From Spinacia oleracea (Eukaryota > Streptophyta > Magnoliopsida > Caryophyllales > Amaranthaceae), in contig NC_079491.1 in the NCBI RefSeq assembly GCF_020520425.1, positions 35,827,449 to 35,891,448 on the forward strand: a stretch of DNA of 64,000 bases, in the 5' to 3' direction. Shown here piece by piece: positions 1-11,839 of this stretch. The notes under the pieces were generated by a model. It saw only the letters and a program-made list of their open reading frames with translations. It made no database searches and was not told the DNA's origin. Every line of letters begins with the position of its first letter. Position 1 is the first letter of the stretch. A program made the translations under genes and the position numbers.

Positions 1-88
1 TAATTTCTTACTATGGAAAATGCCATAAAAGTTCATCAATATTTTAACTAACAATCTTTTACTAAAAATTTTACAACATTGCTAAAAT

Positions 89-219
89 ATGCATTTTGAG
101 ATATATAATTTCTGAGTTCTATAAAAAAAATATGCATTATTGAGATATATAATTTCTGAGTTCTATAAAAAAAAAAATGCATTATTGAGATGTATAATTT
201 CTGAGTTCTATAAAAAAAA
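89..219. repeat. Three tandem copies of an AT-rich unit of about 44 bp
   Basis: Three consecutive copies share the core TTTCTGAGTTCTATAAAAAA preceded by a GAGATATATAA-type stretch. They differ mainly in the length of the A run and in a few substitutions. The array is the left part of a larger inverted-repeat structure that reappears around 801-897. Confidence 0.7.
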
Positions 220-897
220 ATATACATTTTGCATCAGATGCTATCTAAAATTTGTTGATATATGTCTAAGTATTTAGGTTTTCTTTATAAAGTTGCACAT
301 ATTTGAAAATATCGATTTATGCATATTATATTGGATGTTACGGAGTATTGTCTAACCCAAATATTTCAAGAAATCGGGTGTAGTATTGAATGTCGGTTCT
401 CTTTTTTCTTTTTCACTCCTCTATTTTAGCTTCCAGCTCCCACATTCTCCATTTCCACTCTAATATAGGATTATGAACTGAAAACTGAACTTAAACACTT
501 GCGCCAGCGACATAGTGAGAAAATTCAAGCTTGAACTTCGTCGTAGTCGCATAATATAAGAGTACTTAACTTTGTAGTTTTATTAGGAAAACTTTATAAT
601 TTTTAATTTTCTTAGGGAAACTTTATAATTTTTTAGGAGAGAAAATATTAAGAATAAGGGAAACTTTTACGATAAAAATAGAAACATTTTTAGTAAAAAA
701 AAGGTCGGGTAACTTCTCACATTATGTCTAACAAGGGTCACCACGTACTCAATAATATTATTGTAAATCGGGGCACGCGGAATTTTTTTATTGCGGGATT
801 CATTTTAGACATATATCAACAAATTTCAAATAAAGCGTTTGATGCAAAATGCATAAATTTATTTTTTTAATAGATTTCAGAGATTTATATATCTCGA
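89..897. mobile_element. Possible non-autonomous inverted-repeat element
   Basis: The sequence around 177-277 (A-run, TTTTGCATCAGATGC, then ATTTGTTGATATATGTCTAA) reappears as an imperfect reverse complement at about 793-897 (TTAGACATATATCAACAAAT, then GCGTTTGATGCAAAAT). The arms are roughly 100 bp and the interior has no ORF. I could not define exact ends or a target duplication, so the element class is not assigned. 898-1322 is AT-rich with nothing recognisable. Confidence 0.35.
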
Positions 898-1322
898 TAA
901 GTTAAAGTTCGTTGCTAGGCTTTCATATTAGTTATCTTATTCGTTATTTTTCTTTTTCGAGGGTAAATATTTTTATGTCGAATAATAATTTTTCCAATAA
1001 ATCAAAAGTGATCTTAATAAATTTTTTTACTTAGGATAAAGATACAAGGAAGAAACAAAAAGAAAAACAAAACATAAAATCAATTGTTCTCTATATAGTA
1101 CATCCAAGAGATTTATTGAGTCCAAATGATCTTAATATAATCTTGCAATAAACTAAAATATGTCATTCCCTAATCCCTATATATTGTTATTCTATATCCA
1201 AAGTATATTATAGTCTTACCAACTAATATAGTATAGTCTTACAAACTAATATAGCCTTATTTAGACCCTATTAAAATTATTAGTCTAAATTTTAAAAAGT
1301 ACATCGTGCGCACATGTCTTAC

Positions 1323-1537
1323 ACTTCCTCGGTTCTATAAAGTGTAAATTTTGAGCATAATTGGTAGTTTAAATATTAGTAAAAACATTAGCTCGTGGGA
1401 TCTTATTTTTTACAATTTTTCAAATATCATTTTTTTATAATTTTTACTAATACGTAATTGAGTGTATTAATACTCAAAGTAGTACATTGAAAAATGCACG
1501 TAATGGAAAAGTGAGAACTTTATGGAATGAGGAAGTA
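1323..1537. mobile_element. Stowaway-like MITE, degenerate
   Basis: Left end reads CTTCCTCGGTTCTATAAAGT. The right end is its approximate reverse complement (TTTATGGAATGAGGAAG) followed by TA. The length and ends fit the Tc1/mariner-derived Stowaway pattern, but the left TA is displaced by two bases. 1538-2136 is AT-rich with nothing recognisable. Confidence 0.4.
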
Positions 1538-2145
1538 CTAGACAAAAGTATTTTAAAAAAAATATATTTCTTTTAACAAACAATTTCTTAAAAATAATAA
1601 AAATCATTTCTTTAAAATTATTTTATAGAGAAGTGATAGTGTAACTCGGAAAAAAATAGATGACGAAGGTGGAGAGAAAAGAAGATTAAACCGAGAGATT
1701 CTAACGGATATTTAACGTCATTGGTACACTGAGAATTTTTAAAATCTCAGTGGTTTATGGTGAATTAATTGAAAATACGAGAGTATTTGGTGAATATTTT
1801 AAAACCTAAAGGGTATATGGTGAAAAAATCGTCGTTTAAAAGAATATTGGGATTGGAAAAAATAAGTTTTTAGTGAGTAGTGATCAATATTTACTAAAAT
1901 AAATAAAGAAAATGTTTATTTTGGCTTTAGGATGACGAGAAAATTGAATCTTTTGAGTCTTAAGGTCAAAATTAAATAAAGAGCATGTCCTAATTTTTTG
2001 TAAGTGTCCATTTTTATTATGTTTGTTGAAAAATATTGACTCCTCTTCGTGGCTTATTGAGAAGAGCGGGGAACCCATCAAAATATGGGACAAAAAGCAC
2101 TACTAACGCCAAAAAACGTAATAAAAGTCATATGCTTAAAAATAA

Positions 2146-2609
2146 GGAAAATTTTCACTTTTACCACCTAAAAAAATTGATAAATTATACTTTACCACAT
2201 AAGAAACTAGATATTGTATTTTACCACCTAAAAATAAAATAAAAATTATTTTTTACCACCTCTTAATCGCAAAGATGGACAAAAACGTTAAGCGGGCTCG
2301 ATATTTATGATTTCCTTCTCTTCTTCCATGATTTTCATGTAGTAGTATATAATAATATAACCTACTATTTTTCCTGGCTTCCCATTGATTCACAGAATTT
2401 GGCAGTATTTCTCAAATTGATAGAGGCATGATTCATTTCTTAATTTGCAAACGAGAATCAATTTGATTTTAGGTATGATATGCGTCAAAAAGAAGTCTCA
2501 CATGCATAACGTTTTCGTCCATCCTGCAGTTAAGAGGTGGTAAAAAATAATTTTTTTTAGTTGGTAAAAAACAATTTGTCATTTTTAGGTGGAAAAAGTT
2601 AATTTTCCA
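2146..2609. mobile_element. 464-bp MITE with 9-bp target duplication, probably MULE-type
   Basis: The interior is bounded by inverted arms: GGAAAATTTTCACTTTTACC on the left, and a run ending GTTAATTTTCCA on the right. Repeated TTTACCACCT motifs lie inside the left arm and their complements in the right arm. The nine bases TAAAAATAA occur immediately outside both ends (2137-2145 and 2610-2618). A 9-bp duplication is typical of Mutator-like elements, but the duplicated bases are low complexity, so chance is possible. Confidence 0.55.
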
Positions 2610-2766
2610 TAAAAATAAACAAGAAATTAGGGCTTACCATCACCAACAAAAATGTAGATGGCACCTGCTAGACAAAGATAAAAAAAATTAGGGGTTTTAG
2701 GGTAAGTGGATTGAGGCGATGGGTTATTTTGAAAGTCCGTATTTAATTTGGAGGCCATTAATCGTA

Positions 2767-3058
2767 CTCCCTCCGTCCTAAATTAGTTTTAACGGTTGTT
2801 AAATATTATTCTATTAGAACAATAGATGTAAAATGAGATAGTGGGTATTATTTTTATTGAAAAGTAGATGTGATAGAAGATAATGAAGCATTTTTTTTAA
2901 TTAAATGTGAGAGAGTATTCGACCCAAATTAACTTTTTGGCAGTGGAAAGAAAGGTGTATTAAAAAATTGTGCGGTCATTCATAAAATAAAAGTGTAAAA
3001 AACTAATGTGGAACAAATGAAAGTAAGAAGTGTAAAAACTAATGTGGGATAGAGAGAG
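2767..3058. mobile_element. Stowaway MITE
   Basis: Starts CTCCCTCCGTCCTAAATTAG and ends with the matching complement (CTAATGTGGGATAGAGAGAG). TA dinucleotides flank both ends (2765-2766 and 3059-3060), as expected for Tc1/mariner-derived Stowaway elements. There is no coding capacity. Confidence 0.7.
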
Positions 3059-3140
3059 TATTTATTTATATTAAGATATCCACTATTACTCACTAAATTA
3101 AATGTAATTTAAATCGTGTAAAATTATTGTTAAAACTTAT

Positions 3141-3170
3141 AAACCGTGCATCGCACGGGTGCTATACTAG
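3141..3170 (+). mobile_element. Helitron-type 3' terminus
   Basis: A hairpin CCGTGC-ATC-GCACGG (3144-3158) is followed 12 nt later by a terminal CTAG and then T. This is the structure of a Helitron 3' end (short hairpin just upstream of CTRR). The corresponding 5' end was not located. The same ending recurs at 6836-6861. Confidence 0.6.
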
Positions 3171-6100
3171 TATAATATACTAAAAGAGAGGAAATCAATG
3201 TGGTGATGACAAATGTCACTCATTGATTGGCCTCTCTTTTAATTTTAAAAGATAATTATTAGTCTAAATTTATTTTGCCTTATTGGGAAAGAATCAGAAA
3301 AGACATTATTGATTGCCATTATAAAACTAAAAGATTTGTTGAATATTCCATTCTTAAAGATTCATATATTATGCTAAATATTCTCTCCTAAACCTTAAAA
3401 ACTGATTATATGTTATTTAATTAAAAAATATTCATATCATTATATAATTTTGACTTAGCTATGTAAAATATATATACACATATTTATGCACGTAATTATT
3501 GCACGAATGTTTCGATTATCTACGTTATTATATACTACGTAATAAATTATGGAAATTAATTTGCAATGAATAAAATGATAATATGTTACTGATTACTTAA
3601 GCCGTGAAATTAAAAATTATATAATTTATATAAATTATAATATCAATTATATATCAAAGACTTTTTATATTGGCGAACAATTTTTTTTATTAATGACGTT
3701 TATCATATATAATAGGATAAAACAATAATCTCCAATATAATTAATATAAGTGATATGAGTGCAGTAATCGAAATATGTCATAGTCAAATATACACATGAG
3801 ATTTTTGGTGTAGTATTCGTATATGGTGAATTATATATGATCAATTTTAATCATCTACTATTAACCATCTAAACATGCATATTTAGAAAGGAATTTATAT
3901 GCGTAAATTTGCAATCATGACATACATTGCCAATAGTATGTGTAATTAAGATCTTTTTCTTTACATAAGTTAAGTGTGTAATTAATATCAAACTATATAA
4001 AGAGTAAAATATTTTCTACAATGATAATTCATATTGCCGTGAATAATCATGATCCTCTTAAAGTATTCGCATGACTATTTTCTAAAATTTGCTTAGCTTC
4101 CCCATGTGACTATCTAAAGATATTTGAATTACCAAATACTACTTGGCTTTGTATGACTATCCACACCATTTAACAATATCACCAAATATTGACCTCTATT
4201 CGATCTATAAGGGAAGATGAGATGATTTGGTGTCCATATAAAAAGATTAAAATGCACTCATTAAGTTACTAATTAAACTATATTACCTCTATTATAAATA
4301 AGAAAATGACTTAAATCAAGAAAACAAATGAACATGTCGACAATATAAAGAAGAAAATAATCAATAAAACTTAGGCCCTGTTCGGCAAAATTAATTAGCG
4401 GTGGCGGGTAGCGGTTAGCGGTTGGGTAGCGGGTAGTGGTTAGAGTAGCGAGTAGCGGTGAATAGTAGCGGGTAACGGTTAGCTGTCAAAGTAGCCGGTA
4501 AGTAATATGAGTGTTCGGTAAAAGTAGCGGTTGATATTATAAAACAAAAATAAAAGCTAGAATATTATTTTAAACTTTATTATAAATTTGTCAAACGCTC
4601 CCCGCTACCTTAAACGCTACTAATTTTAACGTTTGACAAAAGCTACCTCAACCGCTAACCGCTACCTAAATCGCTACTTTACCAAACACTTAGGGCGTGT
4701 TCGGCGGTAGCGTTTGAGGTAGCGGGTAGCGTTTTGACCTAGTCAAGACGCTACTTGTAAAATTTGTAAGTGTTTGGTAAAGTAGCGATTTAGGTAGCGG
4801 TTAGCGGTTGAGGTAGCGGTTGGGTAGCTTTTGTCAAACGTTAAAATTAGTAGCGTTTAAGGTAGCGGGTATCGTTTGACAAATTTATAATAAAGTTTTA
4901 AATAATATTCTTGCGTTTATTTTTATTTTTATAATAACAACCGCTACTTTTACCGAACACTCATATTAGTTACCGCTACTTTGACAGCTAACCGTTACCC
5001 GCTACTATTCACCGCTACTCGCTACTTTAACCGCTACCCGCTACTCAACCGCTAACCGCTACCCGCTACCGCTAATTTTGCCGAACAGGGCCTTCCAAAT
5101 TTTACAAGTAGCGTCTTGACTAGGTCAAAACGCTACCCGCTACCTCAAACGCTACCGCCGAACACGCCCTTACAAAAAACCCCATAAAAAATTTAGAGTA
5201 ATATCAAATATTGAAATTAAAATTTCTTTCATTGATTTTGTCATTTTGTATACCATACATTAAAGCATAGCAGATGCCATTAATTCTTAGCTCAAAAAGC
5301 AATGCACAGTCAAAAATCAACACAAATTCAAAAAAATAAGGGCATACTTTTTTTTTTTTAATTCCTTTCAAATTCTACTAATTTTTTTATGTATTTATTT
5401 TAATTCAAACTTATTTAATTTCATCTCAATTTGCACTTATTAATATGTTGACAAAAGTTGATAGAACTAATATGTATTACATTTTTTTATTCTAAAACAT
5501 GGTAAAACTAATTCTTTAAGAGTTAAAATTACAATGTAAATAATTAAGGGAATAAATTACTTAGTTTGTCCCTCATATTCTGCAATTTAGAACCAAAAAT
5601 AAATTTCAATGGACATGCAATCCGTTCATAAAACCAAAAATGCAAGAACCTAACATGTATGGACTCAAGTAAACTTTGAATTGACTATTAATTGTAATTG
5701 ACTATGAATAAATCTAATTAAGAAAATAGTTGATTATAAATTTCATTCAATAAAATTTTCATTAAATCATATTATTATGAAGTAACTATTTATTTAAGGA
5801 ATAGACTTAAATAAGCAAAGTAAATAAGTTGAATTGAAAATTTAGAAGAATAAGAATTTAAGGAAATAATCAATAAAATTAACTTATGATAAAATTTTCT
5901 AAAAAAACATAGATTAAAATTAATGTTGACATTCCTCTCGAACAAAAAAAAAATTAGTCAAAATTGTGAGGCTGGCAAAAAATGGTGGTAGTATTATAAT
6001 AAAATTATTGTATTATTAATATATTTACAACAACATAAATATATTACATCTCTCTTCTCACTATCAAAATTTAAGGTCTCACTTATTGTCTCATTCACTT

Positions 6101-6861
6101 AAACTACTTTTGTGTTTAAATATAATAGATAAGCCAAAATCTACTTATCATATAAAACTCCTTGAAAACTTAATGTGACGATTAAATTAAGACGGATAGA
6201 ATACTATCCTACACATTATGTAGTATAACGTTTTATTTATTTACTCAATTACTCTAATTAATCAGATAACTGAATTGTCGAATACTCTAGAAAAAAGATT
6301 TAAAATTCAAAACACTCTTACCGAAAAAAATAGGTGAATCTATAGGGGAGGGTTTGAGGCGGATGTGGATACACGGGTGGGTGGTGGAGCAGAGAGAGAT
6401 TTTTTTTTACCCCTCGAGATGGGGATGGGGAGGGGTGACTATCGTTCCTATCACTGGCGGTGGCGGGGATGGGGATGAAAATTTTTAGGCGGGTACGATG
6501 TAAAGGTCGTGCCCCGTCTCAAAGTCATCTCTAGAAAAATAGAGTAAATGGTGGGGTTATGTGTTAAGTGGTCGGATAATGAGGCAGATGGGACGAGTAT
6601 TAATGTAGATATAACTATCGAAGGGAATGGTGGATTAAAGTAAATATAATATTGATATAGATGATGAATGATTATGAATATAATTTTGTCCATATACCCT
6701 TTTTTGTTTTACAGTATTTTTTTAATAAATAAGATAATTAATTTTAATTAGCAGAATATCTATGACCTCTATTTTGATGATTATTATCTACCACTATAGT
6801 TTATATTCATATAAATTTATATTTATGTTACAAAACGTGCATCGCACGGGTACTATACTAG
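3171..6861 (+). mobile_element. Putative non-autonomous Helitron carrying nested MITEs
   Basis: The right end has a hairpin CGTGC-ATC-GCACG followed by CTAG at 6858-6861, near-identical to the terminus at 3141-3170. The left end begins directly after that first CTAG, with an AT-rich lead-in followed by TACTAAAAGAGAGGAAATC. A stem (3185-3240) there resembles Helitron 5' ends, although the canonical leading TC is not seen. No Rep/helicase ORF exists, so it would be non-autonomous. A G-rich low-complexity stretch lies at 6345-6500 and a fold-back element at 4374-5170. The pairing of these two ends is inference. Confidence 0.35.
4374..5170. mobile_element. Nested fold-back / hAT-like MITE pair
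   Basis: 4374-4690 (from GGCCCTGTTCGGCAAAATTA to TTTACCAAACACTTA) is an inverted copy of about 4763-5094 (AAGTGTTTGGTAAAGTAGCG to TTGCCGAACAGGGCC). A second pair, 4693-4761 and 5097-5169, forms long arms starting GGGCGTGTTCGGCGGTAGCG. The simplest reading is one element inserted inside another of the same family, with a further inverted copy alongside. Both families are full of GTAGCGG/CCGCTAC motifs. The GTTCGG-type ends resemble hAT-derived MITEs. No ORF. Confidence 0.65.
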
Positions 6862-7936
6862 TTTATATACTAAGATAAACCTAATTCCACAACAACGTAC
6901 AACATACTAATATTTGTTATTTTAGTAAAAAAAGATGATCTATGAGGATGATTGTATATTTCTTGCTTGATAATATAGTTTACATTTTTACCAAAAAAAA
7001 TAAAAAGATGATCTCAAAAAGTTAAAAGAGGTCAAATAAACATGACAAAACGGATTACATGTTTGTTAACTAAAAATTTAATTCTACTTTCAACCACATT
7101 TTTTCATATTAATATTCCAGATAACATATTGTTTAAATATAATCTCTTCTTAATGGGATTAATCGTACACCACTAAAATTCAACCAATTTTCAACTAAGT
7201 TTTCACCTTGTTCAAAACTTTTTTTTATTCTTTAGGAATTTCTCCTATTAAACACACCAAGAATTTTTAAAACCCCAGTACCATATTCAATTACATTTAT
7301 TACACTATAAGTCAATATTACAACCAATTAAAATTTTCCATTCTTGATTGGTACAACTGCCCCAATATTCATTTAATTTGTTTCTCATAGTTTCTTTAAA
7401 AAAAATTGAAAGGACAATTTCCTCAAAAAAAATTATTTAAAAGACAATTAGCAAATTAAAATTTTGAAAAGCCATGATTAACTAATCCAAAGTTGGTGGA
7501 AGTGATAGAATATACTAAGGAAAAACAACAATAATGAAGTTTTTGTCCCAAAAATAATTGTGATGGGCTAATTACGGGTAACAAAGAACCGGGATAAAAA
7601 TATTAAAAAAACCGGCGACATGTGAAAATGATAGGATATAACATTAAAAATATAAGACATAAATAAAAAGTAGAACATCCACGAGGGTAGGCTCCAAAAA
7701 CCTCAGCATCCATTAAATCCACTTAAATGAAAAAACGGATCTGATAACATGATCATATGATAGTGACGATAAATAAAAGGCCCACATAAAATAATTAACA
7801 CCATAATTTGAAGAATTTTCAGATAAAATAAAATAAAGCCCCACAAATTCAAACTCTTAAGATGATACAAGTGATGATTAAAAACAAAGTTCGTCCAAGC
7901 TTAAATTTGAATTCACATGAAATGAAGTTAAATTTT
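6862..7936. other. AT-rich intergenic DNA downstream of the aquaporin gene
   Basis: No coding region or clear repeat boundary was recognised. The part nearest 7,936 will contain the 3' untranslated region of the minus-strand aquaporin transcript; its exact polyadenylation site cannot be read with confidence. Confidence 0.5.
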
Positions 7937-10900
7937 TTAAGCGGAGAGTCTCTGGTAATCAGCAGCGGGAGCCTCTTGACCACCAATGAAGATAAACTCG
8001 TAGAAGAGACCAGCTAGTCCACCACCAATAAGTGGTCCAGCCCAGTAAACCCAGTGGGAGCTCCAGTTCCAGCTAATCAAGGCTGGGCCGAAGGACACGG
8101 CGGGGTTCATTGATGCACCAGTGAAGGCACCACCGACAAGGATGTTGGCAGCAACAATGAGACCAATTGCTAAGGGAGCAATGGTACCAATGTCACCCTT
8201 CTTAGGGTCGACTGCGGTGGCGTAAACGGTGTACACTAGTCCGAAGGTCATGACTATCTCAAAGACTAGGGCATTCCATACGGTCACGTCTTCGGCAAGT
8301 GCGAAGGCAGATGTTTCCTACATAACATAATTATACATGTTAACATGCATATTGTTCATCTAACAAGTTAATTAAATGGCTTTTGTTGGGATTATAGTTT
8401 GCTACATTTATTTGTCTATCCTATTATATGTTGTAATTGAGTAATGAATCTATACCTAGTATTTTAAAAGGAAAACCACATTTGATTAGATGACATGTGT
8501 CAACACATTTGATTAGATGACACGTGTCATCCATTATTTCCTCCATCAATTTGGTATTTTATTTAATTTTTTCTTTGTTTTTTGATATATTATACAACTC
8601 CAATCGCCTCTTTCGCTCTATCTTCCTCATACAACACCAATTCACCAATCTATTAATTCAACATTTTCCACTCCATCTTCCCGATTAACTCTAGAATATT
8701 AATACACTATTTAATTTATGTATTCTTTCAACTTTCAAAATTTACCTCTATTTAAATCATATATTCTTTTTAAAATCACAAACTCAATAAAATTAGAATT
8801 TAAAAAGATAGACTAAATAACCACTATACAACCGTCCGTTCTTTAAACGGGCTCAAAAGCTAGTTTATATAAATGATCATTACATTATTGAGGCCTACAA
8901 CAATTATTGGGGTAGGAATTAGGGTAGGAAAGGTATAATGCAGATAATGTAAAATATAATAAGTGGAGGCAATGAATGCTTTTCTTACTATTTCCTCCAA
9001 TGATTGGCCAAATTAATATAATTTGACTGTAAAAATTAACAGGACACCAATAATACAAGCCTAAAATTTTACTCCCCGTTTTTGTTTTCTAGATTTCTCT
9101 ATATCATCCACTTATTAAAGTGAGTTGATACAAATGAGTAGGACTACCCACGTGTCATGTTGGAATTAAACTTTTTATTATAACGTTTTTCTCAAAAAGT
9201 AATTACTTTAATATCAATTGAATTTGAACCACAAAATTTATAACTTTTCATTATTTCAACTTTAATACTCATCAATCTACATTTTAAACAAGAAAAAAGT
9301 GTTTGTTTCGCTGAAAGTTCAAAATAATACTCCCTCTGTCCCTTAATGCTTGCACCGTTTTGACTTTTTGCACTATTTACATAATTCACTTTGACCCTAT
9401 TTTATTTATAGTATATGAAAACAAATGTTATTGTATAATATATTGTTGGTTTCATCTTAATATGTATTTTCAAAATATTAATATTTTTATAAGTTTTTAT
9501 AATATATAGTTAGAGATATTGATGGTCAAAGTTATGCATCGGCATGCGTGTTCAGTCAAAACGGTGCGAGTATTAAGGGACGTAGGAAGTAATTTTATAT
9601 CGGTAAAATACATATTGAAGCAAATCGGTTGCGCATTATACGAGTACTCTAATTGATGTAAAAGTTGATGTAATTTTGCAATTAATAAAATAAACAGAGT
9701 GTTTCAATAATTTCCAAAAGCTTAAACAGAGAAGGGGTCCGCAAAACTTCTTTTAAATGAAAAATTCCGAAAGCTTTCGCAGATAACCAAGTATTAAATC
9801 TTAGTGCAGAAATTCAAACTGACAATTTCTTACTTAAAAAAACTTATAGTATTATTTAAACAAAAAGAAAAATAATTCGTATTTCCTGAAAAGGCAATAC
9901 AAGAAGAATTTGCTAAGAACAAGATGACACGTAGATACTTGATCCATTCATCATTGATTCCATGAGATTAATCATTCCCCTATTAATACGGAGTACCCCA
10001 TATTTAATATTGTCAGATCTTAGCTAAGCAAATCAGCATATAATCTCATATTTCTATGTATACAAATTTCTTTCCATATCCATAAACTCTACCATCTACT
10101 CCCTCAGTTCCACAATGTTCCTCATATTTACTATTTATATGGTCAAAGTTTAAAATTTTTGATCGTAATTAATAATATAATTAAGAGTAAAAATATTAAC
10201 TTGTCGTTTCAATATAAGTTTTCTAAATATCATTTTTTTTTTATAATTTTGACTAATGCGAAATTAAAACTATTAACGGTTAAAATAGTGCATTGAAGAC
10301 CGCGCATAACGGAAAAATGAGGGACATTATGGAACGGAGTGAGTATGTTAATTGCAGCAGTAACACAAATAACCCCTAAATTAAATAAGATATCCCCGCT
10401 CCCATAAACATAAACATAAATTACAAATAACATGATGTAATTAAACGAGCTCAAATTCTTATATGAGACTATCCTCATCATCAACTGATGGTGAGACCAG
10501 TTCATACTTGCGAATTTAGGTATGTTACTTCTATAGTTTAGACATGTTACTTTTTTTATAATTTTAGAGGAGGTACTTTTTTTAGTTTAGGTATGTTACT
10601 TCTATAGTTTATACATGTTACTTTTTTTTATACGGAGTAGTTTTAGGGGAGATACCTTATTAAAATTAGGATTATTAATTTTATGTTGGTTATTGGCCGG
10701 TTTTCCATTAGGAGGAGAGTGTCCTAAAATGTTGATTAAGGCAAGTGAAAACATGAAAAATAAAAAGGTAAAAGAAAAGAGAAATAAAATGAAGAATTAG
10801 TAACATACCAAGCCACCAGTGGCAAACTTAAGCAACAAGCACGCAACAGAGGAGCCAGCAAGTTGAGCAACCCAGTAAACAAGGCTGTTAAGAAGAGAAA

Positions 10901-11192
10901 TGTTGCCACCAAGGAAGGCACCGAAAGTGACTGCAGGGTTAACATGTCCACCGGAGATGTTAGCTCCGACAGACACGGCAACAAAAAGGGCAAAACCATG
11001 GGCGATAGAGGCAGCCACCAAGCCTGCTGGAGTTGCAGCGGCTCCAGCGGTAAGCTTGGCAAAAGCCATCCCTGAACCTTGTCCGGCAAACACAAAGATA
11101 AGGGTGGAGATGAATTCCGCCAATCCCGCCTTTAAGGTGTTTGGGTGCCGGACTTCCTCCGGGGTTCCCACGGAGATCCTGCTGATAGGCAT
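7937..11192 (-). CDS. TIP1: Tonoplast intrinsic protein, TIP1 (gamma-TIP) type aquaporin
   Basis: Two exons on the minus strand encode 254 residues: exon 1 is 11192-10809 (128 codons, ends at CTTG|GTATG) and exon 2 is 8317-7937 (starts after TATGTAG|). The intron of 2,491 bp is in phase 0. The protein should be a six-helix vacuolar membrane channel for water and small neutral solutes. Both NPA loops are present ([11 protein letters not shown] in exon 1, [10 protein letters not shown] in exon 2). The N-terminus MPISRI and the His of IAHGF, with Ile, Ala and Val at the other selectivity positions, match the His-Ile-Ala-Val filter of TIP1 proteins. A Cys in [10 protein letters not shown] is where TIP1 mercury sensitivity maps. 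Length matches the family (about 250). There is no frameshift or stop, so it looks functional. The paralogue number cannot be assigned. Confidence 0.95.
8449..8863 (+). mobile_element. Small Helitron in the aquaporin intron
   Basis: Begins TCTATACCTAG directly after an A. It ends with a hairpin (CCGTT-CTTT-AACGG region, 8836-8850), then CTCAAAAGCTAG and a T. TC start, hairpin plus CTAG end and insertion between A and T are the Helitron signature. At 415 bp with no ORF it is non-autonomous. A direct repeat of about 23 bp (CACATTTGATTAGATGACA and its CACGTG-containing copy) sits near its left end at 8478-8528. Confidence 0.65.
9330..9589. mobile_element. Stowaway MITE in the aquaporin intron
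   Basis: Left end CTCCCTCTGTCCCTTAATGC and right end complementary (GCGAGTATTAAGGGACGTAG, then GAAG). TA flanks lie at 9328-9329 and 9590-9591. The ends match the element at 18785-19085 more closely than the other Stowaways in the window. Confidence 0.75.
10099..10343. mobile_element. Stowaway MITE in the aquaporin intron
   Basis: Left end CTCCCTCAGTTCCACAATGT pairs with the right end ACATTATGGAACGGAGTGAG. TA flanks lie at 10097-10098 and 10344-10345. The interior is AT-rich without coding capacity. Confidence 0.75.
10516..10622. repeat. Two-copy tandem duplication (period about 62 bp)
   Basis: TTAGGTATGTTACTTCTATA followed by GTTTA(G/T)ACATGTTACTTTTTTT occurs twice within the aquaporin intron, the second copy starting near 10578. 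The copies are nearly identical, so the duplication is recent. Confidence 0.65.
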
Positions 11193-11311
11193 TTTCTCAA
11201 ACTAATAATAATAAATAAATAATTATTGGAGAAAATAAATAATTTATGTTTTTTGAGTCACACTTTTTTTTCTTCTTCGAGTGTCTTCTTCGTAGAGATG
11301 GGAGCACGTAC

Positions 11312-11317
11312 TTTATA
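11312..11317 (-). promoter_or_regulatory. TATA box of the aquaporin gene
   Basis: On the minus strand TATAAA lies about 120 nt upstream of the start codon, so a start site near 11285 would give a leader of about 90 nt. A CT-rich patch (minus-strand CTCTCTCTCACTCAG, 11332-11347) lies just upstream, typical of plant core promoters. The Mutator-like element at 11609 begins about 290 bp upstream of this box. Confidence 0.6.
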
Positions 11318-11608
11318 GTAGAGTAATCCAGGCTGAGTGAGAGAGAGGGTTGGTAGTGTAACCGGTTGTTGCCGGTTTCCAGGTTGTGAATAATGATGTG
11401 TTGATATGTTTGGGATAGCTTGCCCATTGGCCAGCCTGTCCATTTTCTATAATTAATTTTTTATGTGAAAACTACCGAGTACTCCGTATATGACATAGAA
11501 ATATTGGTTAATAATTTTGTATTGGACAGAAAATTCTAGAATATGCCTTCCACCGGCCAGTATTTTTCTTATTTTTGATAGGACCGGCCACTATTGTTTT
11601 GCCATTAT

Positions 11609-11700
11609 GAGCGATTTCCGTCAATATTGCACAAAGATAAGTTAATTCCCAAAATACGTTACTTTTCTTGTTAATTCCCACCATACCGTCCACGTCAGCA
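11609..11700 (+). repeat. MULE left terminal inverted repeat
   Basis: Matches the reverse complement of 18645-18736 over all 92 bp except one position (CCAAAATACG here versus CCAAAACACG). The similarity stops at GTCAGCA; beyond that the two ends share only the palindromic motifs. Confidence 0.9.
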
Positions 11701-11738
11701 CAGTGAACCGGCCTTTTTTTTTTAAATAAGCAGAGCAA

Positions 11739-11828
11739 AACCGCTATCTCAGATAGCGGTTCATGGGGGTTAACCGCTATCTGAGATAGCGGTTAATGTT
11801 TAATGAACCGCTATCTGAGATAGCGGTT
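11739..11828. repeat. Left subterminal array of three 23-bp palindromes
   Basis: Copies at 11739-11761, 11772-11794 and 11806-11828. Each consists of the half-site AACCGCTATCT, one central base (C or G) and the exact reverse complement AGATAGCGGTT. Start-to-start spacing is 33-34 bp, close to three helical turns. They lie just inside the terminal repeat. This layout is expected of recognition sites for a multimeric DNA-binding protein, most simply the transposase. Confidence 0.85.
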
Positions 11829-11839
11829 TACCCCTTGCT

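Noticed and set aside
1-7936. CRISPR-like direct repeats or structural RNA genes in the AT-rich left end
   Set aside because: The repeats are tandem or inverted transposon ends without regular unique spacers, and no tRNA or rRNA signature was found.
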